From: Actinomycetes bacterium
Lineage (GTDB): Bacteria > Actinomycetota > Actinomycetes > Actinomycetales > Demequinaceae
Direction: 5' to 3'
Assembly (NCBI GenBank): GCA_030428165.1
Contig: JAUIBG010000006.1
Span: 1-33,141 of the forward strand
Length of the DNA: 33,141 nt
Position numbers and translations under genes: made by a program. Position 1 is the first letter of the stretch, and every line of letters begins with the position of its first letter. The notes below the pieces were generated by a model that worked only from the letters and a program-made list of their open reading frames with translations, ran no database searches and had not been told where the DNA came from. This document shows positions 28,672-33,141 of the stretch, piece by piece.

Positions 28672-29526
28672 TCAGTCGAGGAAGATGTCCGGGTACAGCT
28701 CGAAGTCCGGAGTCCCCGGCACCGCCGCGTACTTCGAGAAGTCGCTCACCCCTGCGGCCTCGAGCACGTCCTCGACGATCAGCGACCGGCCCGCGACCGA
28801 GACGGGCCACGATGTGAGCACCTCGTACGTCGCGTCCGCGTAGATCTCCGGCGTCCGGCTCAGGGTGGCGAGCTTCTCCCCGCCGAGCACGTTGCGCACC
28901 GCAGCCGTGTCGATGGTGGTGCGCGGCCACAGCGTCGAGGCGACGACGCCCTGCTCCGCGAACTCGGCGCCGATCCCCAGGGTCGCCAGCGTCATCCCGT
29001 ACTTGGCCATCGTGTAGCCCATGTGGGCGCCGAGCCAGCGCGGGTTGAGGTTGATGGGCGGCGACATCGACACCACCCTGCGGTGCTCCGACAGCAGGAG
29101 GTGGGGCATCGCGGCGCGGGTGAGCATGAAGGTGCCCCGCGTGTTGATGTCCTGCATGAGGTCGTACCTGCCCGGCTCGAGCGCGAGCGAGCGCGACAAG
29201 TCGATCGCGCTGGCGTTGTTGATGACGATGTCGATGCCGCCGAAGTCAGCCACCGCGGTCTCGACGGCATGCTCGATGTCGTCGTCGCTGCGCACGTCGC
29301 CGACCACCGCGACCGCCTGTCCGCCGGCCTCGCGGATCGCGGCTGCCGCGGTATGGACGGTGCCCTCGAGGCGGGGGTGCGGCTCGTCGGTCTTGGCGAG
29401 CAGCACGATGTTGGCGCCGTCCCGCGCGATCCTCAGGGCGCAGGCCAGGCCGATGCCGCGGCTGCCACCCGACATCAGCACCGTAGCCCCGCGCAGAGGG
29501 GCGTCCTGGGTGTCCACCGTGCTCAT
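28672..29526 (-). CDS. Short-chain dehydrogenase/reductase, HSDL2-like
   Basis: A 284-aa NAD(P)-dependent oxidoreductase with a Rossmann fold. The dinucleotide motif is GGSRGIG (20-26), with NNAS at 103-106. The catalytic region has SMSPPINLNPRWLGAHMGYT, Tyr171 and Lys175 (YTMAKYG). The SPPLNLNP stretch and the AEF segment after the active site are characteristic of the HSDL2 (hydroxysteroid dehydrogenase-like 2) group, usually linked to fatty-acid or sterol metabolism. This protein lacks the C-terminal SCP2 domain of eukaryotic HSDL2. The ATG at 29524-29526 overlaps the stop of the upstream crotonase gene by four bases (ATGA), so the two are coupled and probably act in one acyl-CoA pathway. 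Confidence 0.88.
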   Translation of the reverse strand: MSTVDTQDAPLRGATVLMSGGSRGIGLACALRIARDGANIVLLAKTDEPHPRLEGTVHTAAAAIREAGGQAVAVVGDVRSDDDIEHAVETAVADFGGIDIVINNASAIDLSRSLALEPGRYDLMQDINTRGTFMLTRAAMPHLLLSEHRRVVSMSPPINLNPRWLGAHMGYTMAKYGMTLATLGIGAEFAEQGVVASTLWPRTTIDTAAVRNVLGGEKLATLSRTPEIYADATYEVLTSWPVSVAGRSLIVEDVLEAAGVSDFSKYAAVPGTPDFELYPDIFLD

Positions 29527-30290
29527 CGGCGCTCCACCGACCTCTTGGCGAAGGCCGCGATGCGCTCCTGGGCGGCGTGCGTCTCGAAGGCGGCGCCGAT
29601 GGTCGCGGCCTCGTCGGCAAGGCTCGCCGCGAAGGGACGGTGCGCGCCCTCCCGCACGAGCCGCTTGGCGTGGCCGTACGCAGCAGTCGCGCCGGTGAGC
29701 CAGTGGGTGGCGATCTCGCGGGCACGGGTGTCGGGGTCGTCCGCGACCTCGGCGACCATGCCCCACTCGAGCGCCTCGGCCGCATCGAGCTGGCGGTCGG
29801 TCATGAGGAGCTCGAGCGCCCGGCGCTGGCCCACGGTCGCGGGCAGCAGCGTGGAGACGCCCAAGTCGGGAGTCAGCCCGACGTCCGCGTACTTGCCGAC
29901 CACCTTGAGGTCGGGTCCCGCGACGATGTAGTCCGCGAGCAGCATGATGCCGATGCCCCCGCCGGCGACCGCGCCCCGCACCGAGGCGACGATCGGGATG
30001 GGGGAGAGCACGAACGTCTGGATCGCCTCGTTGATCGTCACGGCCGCGCGCGTCACATCGGCCCCGGTGGCCCCCGTGCCCGCCATCGCCAGCACGTCCC
30101 CGCCCGAGCAGAACGCGGGTCCGTGAGCGTCGAGCAGGATCGCCCCGACGCCTGCCGCGCTCGTGACGTAGGTGGCGACGTCGCGCAAGAAGTCGCCCAT
30201 CTCGAAGTCGATCGCATTGAGGCGGGCGGGCCTGTCCAGGGTGATGTGGGCAAGGCCGCCGTGGACGGCGAGGCGGATGGGCTCCGTCAT
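29523..30290 (-). CDS. Enoyl-CoA hydratase/isomerase family protein (crotonase fold)
   Basis: A 255-aa crotonase. The oxyanion-hole motifs are present: AFCSGGD (59-65) and VAGGGIG (108-114). The two glutamates that hydratases use (GGGCELA and the QPEI segment) are absent, replaced by GGGIGIM and KYADVGL. Instead the sequence has GLTPDLGVSTLLP with Asp142, the pattern of PaaG-type isomerases. An isomerase or other acyl-CoA reaction is therefore more likely than classical hydration. The frame is open upstream to 30338, but the ATG at 30288-30290 has AAGAGG and the family N-terminus MTEPIRLAV. It is the first gene of a pair with the dehydrogenase. Confidence 0.87.
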   Translation of the reverse strand: MTEPIRLAVHGGLAHITLDRPARLNAIDFEMGDFLRDVATYVTSAAGVGAILLDAHGPAFCSGGDVLAMAGTGATGADVTRAAVTINEAIQTFVLSPIPIVASVRGAVAGGGIGIMLLADYIVAGPDLKVVGKYADVGLTPDLGVSTLLPATVGQRRALELLMTDRQLDAAEALEWGMVAEVADDPDTRAREIATHWLTGATAAYGHAKRLVREGAHRPFAASLADEAATIGAAFETHAAQERIAAFAKRSVERR

Positions 30291-30424
30291 GGATCCTCTT
30301 CTCTCGGGCGGTCTCCGTTGACTGCGCTGCCTCAGCATCCTGCCACAGCAGCTCGCGCCTCGACAGGGGCGTGAGAGCGTTCACACGGGACTTTCGCAGG
30401 ACCGGCGCGCGACCCCAGCGCTCC

Positions 30425-30430
30425 TAGACT
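30425..30430 (+). promoter_or_regulatory. -10 element of the thioesterase gene, leaderless
   Basis: TAGACT is followed by GCGGGC and then the ATG at 30437, so the transcript should start at the start codon. No -35 of note. The divergent spacer 30291-30436 must also hold the crotonase promoter, which I cannot place. Confidence 0.55.
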
Positions 30431-30436
30431 GCGGGC

Positions 30437-30850
30437 ATGGCTGCGATCACCGTCCCCATCCATCTGCGCTGGAGCGACCTCGATGCCTACGGGCACGTCA
30501 ACAACGTCGCGATCGTGGGTCTGCTCGAGCAGGCGCGCGTCCTCGTGTTCTGGCGGGACGAGGACCCGATCCTGCCGCCGCTGAATGCCGCGGCGGAGAC
30601 GTGGGTGCTGGTCGCGGGTGTGCAGGTGGCCTACCAGCGCCCCATCGACCACCGCACGGAGCCCATCGAGGCGGAGGTGTCTGTCTCCAAGGTCTCGGGC
30701 GCCAGCTTCGTGATCGACTACCGGCTGATCGTCGACGGCACGGTGTGCGTCACCGCGGCGACCACCATGGCGATGGTCGACGGGGCGAGCGGCCGTCTCA
30801 CCCGCATCGGCCCGGACCTGAAGGAGCGCCTGCTCGTGTACGCGCCTTAG
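30437..30850 (+). CDS. Acyl-CoA thioesterase, 4HBT hotdog family
   Basis: A 137-aa single hotdog domain. The active-site helix motif RWSDLDAYGHVNN (11-23) contains the aspartate that 4-hydroxybenzoyl-CoA-type thioesterases use, followed by LLEQARVLVF. The enzyme hydrolyses acyl-CoA thioesters in the cytoplasm; the chain length or aromatic preference cannot be read. No ribosome-binding site is present. Its stop codon TAG (30848-30850) overlaps the stop of the convergent acetyltransferase by three bases. It is divergent from the crotonase/dehydrogenase pair and may serve the same acyl-CoA pathway. Confidence 0.87.
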   Translation: MAAITVPIHLRWSDLDAYGHVNNVAIVGLLEQARVLVFWRDEDPILPPLNAAAETWVLVAGVQVAYQRPIDHRTEPIEAEVSVSKVSGASFVIDYRLIVDGTVCVTAATTMAMVDGASGRLTRIGPDLKERLLVYAP

Positions 30851-31419
30851 GCGGGGTCGAGGACTCGCGCCATGATCCAGGCGTGCTTGCCCACCTGGCG
30901 GACGCGATCGAAGCCCAGGCTCTCGAGGAGCTCGACCGTGCCGCTGAACAGGAAGCGCCCGTGCGCCACCCTGTCGGCGGTCGTCTCGGAGATCGCCTCG
31001 ACCCGTCCTCCGCCCTGAGCGGCGATCTGTGCGAGCGCGCCCTCGATGGCGAGGCGAGCGACGCCCTCGCCGCGATGTCGCTTGTCGACGAACACGCAGG
31101 TGATCCGCCAGTCGGGTGTCTCCGGCGGCTCCTGGCAGTATGCGCGGAGGTGCTTGATTCCCGGGAGCTCCGCTCTGCTGCCCCACTGGGCCCACCCCTG
31201 TGCGGCGCCCTCGCCGTCGACGACCAGAGCGGCGTGGGCGTTCCCGCTGCGCACGCGTTCCTCCTTGGCACCCTTGCGGTCGGCGGTGCGGTCGCCGGGC
31301 TCGAGGTGGAAGCCCAGGCACCAGCAGCCGCCGAAGATCCCGCCGTTGCGCTCGACGAGGTCCGCGAACTGGTCCCAGGTCGAGCCGTCGAGCGTCGTCA
31401 GGGAGTAGGCGTCGTCCAT
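30847..31419 (-). CDS. GNAT family N-acetyltransferase
   Basis: A 190-aa protein. The N-terminal segment has the unusual GGIFGGCWCLGFHLEPG (about 26-42), a Cys/Trp-rich stretch seen in a small GNAT subgroup. The acetyl-CoA-binding core has WRITCVFVDKRHRGEGVARL (about 103-122), with the R/Q-x-x-G-x-G/A-type loop RHRGEGVA. The C-terminus ends with ESLGFDRVRQVGKHAWIM. The substrate is unknown. Instead of a ribosome-binding site, TACGGT ends six bases before the ATG at 31417-31419, suggesting a leaderless message. The gene lies 33 bases beyond the F420-dehydrogenase stop, but it has its own promoter-like element. Confidence 0.83.
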   Translation of the reverse strand: MDDAYSLTTLDGSTWDQFADLVERNGGIFGGCWCLGFHLEPGDRTADRKGAKEERVRSGNAHAALVVDGEGAAQGWAQWGSRAELPGIKHLRAYCQEPPETPDWRITCVFVDKRHRGEGVARLAIEGALAQIAAQGGGRVEAISETTADRVAHGRFLFSGTVELLESLGFDRVRQVGKHAWIMARVLDPA

Positions 31420-31425
31420 GGACGC

Positions 31426-31431
31426 ACCGTA
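31426..31431 (-). promoter_or_regulatory. -10 element of the acetyltransferase gene, leaderless
   Basis: Minus-strand TACGGT, then GCGTCC, then ATG. It is the fourth instance here of a TANNNT hexamer with exactly six bases before the start codon. Confidence 0.5.
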
Positions 31432-31452
31432 CGCCTAGGGTACGACGCCTGC

Positions 31453-32472
31453 TTAGGCCATCGCGCGCAGGCGCGGCGCGAGGTCCTTCTCGAACAGCGC
31501 CATGAAGCGGCGCTGGTCGTGCCCAGGTGCGTGGAAGACCAGGTGCGTGAAGCCCATCTCGACGTACTCGCCGATGCGCGCCGCGACTTCGTCCGCGTCC
31601 GTCCCCACGATCCAGCGCGACGCGATCTGCTCGATGTCGAGCGCATCGGCAGCCTGCTCCATCTCGACCGGGTCGGTGATGGAGTGCTTGGCCTCAGCCG
31701 GCAGTGACAGGGGAGACCAGAAGCGGGTGTTGTCGAGTGCGGCGTCCATCGTCGTCTCGTAGGACAGCTTGATCTCGATCATGCGAGCGGTGCTGCCGAC
31801 CTCCTTGCCGCCGGCCTCCTCGCCAGCGGCGACGGCGGGCAGCAGCTTCTCGGTGTAGAGCTCGCGGCCCTTGCCCGAGGTGCAGATGAAGCCGTCGCCC
31901 GCGCGCCCCGCGTACTTGGCGACGACCGGGCCGCCAGCGGCGATGTAGACGGGGATGCCGCCTTCGGGGCGGTCGTAGATCGACGCGTCGTGCGTCGAGT
32001 AGTACTCGCCGTCGAAGCTCACGCGGGCGCCGGACCACAGGGCGCGCATGAGCCGCACCGACTCGCGCAGGCGCGCGAAGCGCTCCTTGAACTTGGGCCA
32101 CGACTGCTCGCCTGCCCCCTGGTAGCCCGTGGCGATCTCGTTGAGCGCCTCGCCCGTGCCGACTCCCAGCCAGACGCGGCCGTCGTGCATGTCGCCGAGC
32201 GTCGCGAACGCCTGGGCCAGCACCGCGGGGTTGTACCGGAAGGTGGGCGTGAGCACGGACGTCCCGAGCGTGATGGTCGAGGTGCGCTCGCCCGCCGCGG
32301 CCAACCAGGCCAGCGAGAAGGGAGCGTGTCCGCCGGTGTGGCGCCACGGCTGGAAGTGGTCGCTGACCGCGGCGGTCTCGAAGCCGTGGGCCTCTGCCGC
32401 GACGGTGAGCTCCACGAGCTCGCGCGGGCCGAACTGCTCCGCTGATGCCTTGTATCCGAGCGTGAGTGTCAT
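31453..32472 (-). CDS. fgd: F420-dependent glucose-6-phosphate dehydrogenase
   Basis: 339 aa, closely resembling mycobacterial FGD1 throughout. It oxidises glucose 6-phosphate to 6-phosphogluconolactone and passes a hydride to coenzyme F420. It is a luciferase-fold (LLM) enzyme in the cytoplasm. The active site is conserved: His39 and Trp43 in [19 protein letters not shown] (equivalent to His40 and Trp44) and Glu108 in [15 protein letters not shown] (equivalent to Glu109). [32 protein letters not shown] and [14 protein letters not shown] are typical. An insertion of about four residues ([10 protein letters not shown]) follows the active-site loop. AGGAG stands five bases before the ATG at 32470-32472, which overlaps the stop of the F420 ligase gene by four bases. 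Confidence 0.94.
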   Translation of the reverse strand: MTLTLGYKASAEQFGPRELVELTVAAEAHGFETAAVSDHFQPWRHTGGHAPFSLAWLAAAGERTSTITLGTSVLTPTFRYNPAVLAQAFATLGDMHDGRVWLGVGTGEALNEIATGYQGAGEQSWPKFKERFARLRESVRLMRALWSGARVSFDGEYYSTHDASIYDRPEGGIPVYIAAGGPVVAKYAGRAGDGFICTSGKGRELYTEKLLPAVAAGEEAGGKEVGSTARMIEIKLSYETTMDAALDNTRFWSPLSLPAEAKHSITDPVEMEQAADALDIEQIASRWIVGTDADEVAARIGEYVEMGFTHLVFHAPGHDQRRFMALFEKDLAPRLRAMA

Positions 32473-33141
32473 GCCGTCTCCTGATCTCCCTGCGACCACG
32501 TGGGGTCCTGAGCCTCCGCGAGCCCGGCTGCATAGCCGTCGTCGAAGGCCTCGCGGTGGCCCCTCCTGAACATGTCCTTGGCCGGATCGCGCACGATGCT
32601 GCGCGCCCCCGGCAGGTCAAGCGCGCCGACCGCCCGCGACACTCCGCGGACGATCGCGATCGGCAGTCCTGTCGCCTTGCCCTTGACCAGATCGGCCGCT
32701 GCGGCGATCTCGTCGGCGAGGCACGGCCGGGTGGCCACCAGCTCGCGGCCCTGCGAGTCGGCGGTGCCGAGCAACTCGTCGAACACGGTGACCCCGGCCG
32801 CGCCGATGGCGTGGTCGGTCTGGCCGTCGCGCCACGCGCGCCCGAGCGTGTCGGTGATGATCACGCCGATGCGCGCGCTGGTCGCCTCGCGCAGTCCATC
32901 CGCGAGGGCGCGCGCGGAGGCGTCGGGGTCCGCGGGCAGCAGCAGCACGGTGCCGTCGGCGGTGTTCGAGGCGTCCACGCCGGCCGCGGCGGAGACGATA
33001 CCGAGTCGGTTCTCCACGATCAGCGTCGCACCGTCGTCGTTCGCATGGGGGATCGACGCCACGACGCGCACGGTCTCGCCCGCGATGGCCTGGTCGCGGG
33101 TCTCGGCCGCGACGATCCGCCCTTCCGCCTTCGAGACGATC
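32469..33141 (-). CDS. fbiB: Coenzyme F420-0:L-glutamate ligase (CofE/FbiB), 5' end outside the window
   Basis: At least 223 residues, running to the window edge. The N-terminal part in view reads [20 protein letters not shown], then [40 protein letters not shown] and [20 protein letters not shown], all characteristic of the CofE ligase. This GTP-dependent enzyme adds gamma-linked glutamates to F420-0 to complete the cofactor. It ends about 40 residues after LPIAIVRGV with no nitroreductase-like C-terminal domain, so it is a single-domain CofE rather than the two-domain mycobacterial FbiB. The stop overlaps the fgd start (ATGA), coupling cofactor synthesis to its main reductase. The in-frame GTG at 33071 is internal, since family sequence continues upstream. 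Confidence 0.9.
   Translation of the reverse strand, partial: IVSKAEGRIVAAETRDQAIAGETVRVVASIPHANDDGATLIVENRLGIVSAAAGVDASNTADGTVLLLPADPDASARALADGLREATSARIGVIITDTLGRAWRDGQTDHAIGAAGVTVFDELLGTADSQGRELVATRPCLADEIAAAADLVKGKATGLPIAIVRGVSRAVGALDLPGARSIVRDPAKDMFRRGHREAFDDGYAAGLAEAQDPTWSQGDQETA

Overview
The window is a GC-rich (about 70%) stretch of chromosome from an actinobacterium. The evidence is the rplJ-rplL / rpoB-rpoC layout, the TTG start of rpoB, the actinobacterial RpoB and RpoC signatures, coenzyme F420 genes, an FHA-FtsK (EssC/EccC-like) ATPase with a WXG100-like partner, and several starts that look leaderless. Protein style suggests a member of Micrococcales (Cellulomonas/Demequina-like), but that is an inference from the sequence alone.

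Layout. (1) 1-1506: the 3' end of murB, then an M20 metallopeptidase, closed by a strong bidirectional hairpin. (2) 1596-7067, minus strand: a MacB/FtsX-type ABC exporter (ATPase plus 851-aa permease) and a NarL-type two-component system. A near-identical inverted repeat lies upstream of both transcription units, which suggests that the regulator controls the exporter and itself. (3) 7169-11870, plus strand: a reduced type VII secretion-like pair, made of an FHA-TM-triple-ATPase protein and a 99-aa WXG100-like protein. No EccB, EccD, EccE or mycosin is visible. (4) 11891-13569, minus strand: a DrrAB-like ABC-2 exporter. (5) 13633-14829, minus strand: a class I aminotransferase.

(6) 14895-28337, plus strand: the information-processing core, tRNA-Trp(CCA)-secE-nusG-rplK-rplA, then rplJ-rplL behind an L10-type leader with an intrinsic attenuator, then rpoB-rpoC. 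A small lipoprotein gene and a cation diffusion facilitator gene sit between rplL and rpoB. RpoB carries Asn and Ala at the positions equivalent to E. coli H526 and S522 in the rifampicin pocket. (7) 28338-28671: the rpoC terminator and a roughly 225-bp palindromic element with two 60-nt arms. (8) 28672-30850: a crotonase-fold protein coupled to an HSDL2-like short-chain dehydrogenase, and a divergent hotdog thioesterase. (9) 30847-33141, minus strand: a GNAT acetyltransferase and the coupled pair F420 glutamyl ligase (truncated by the window edge) and F420-dependent glucose-6-phosphate dehydrogenase.

A recurring pattern is a -10-like hexamer followed by exactly six bases and then the start codon, in front of genes without a Shine-Dalgarno. 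It points to leaderless mRNAs for the histidine kinase, the DrrA-like ATPase, the thioesterase, the acetyltransferase and probably three others.
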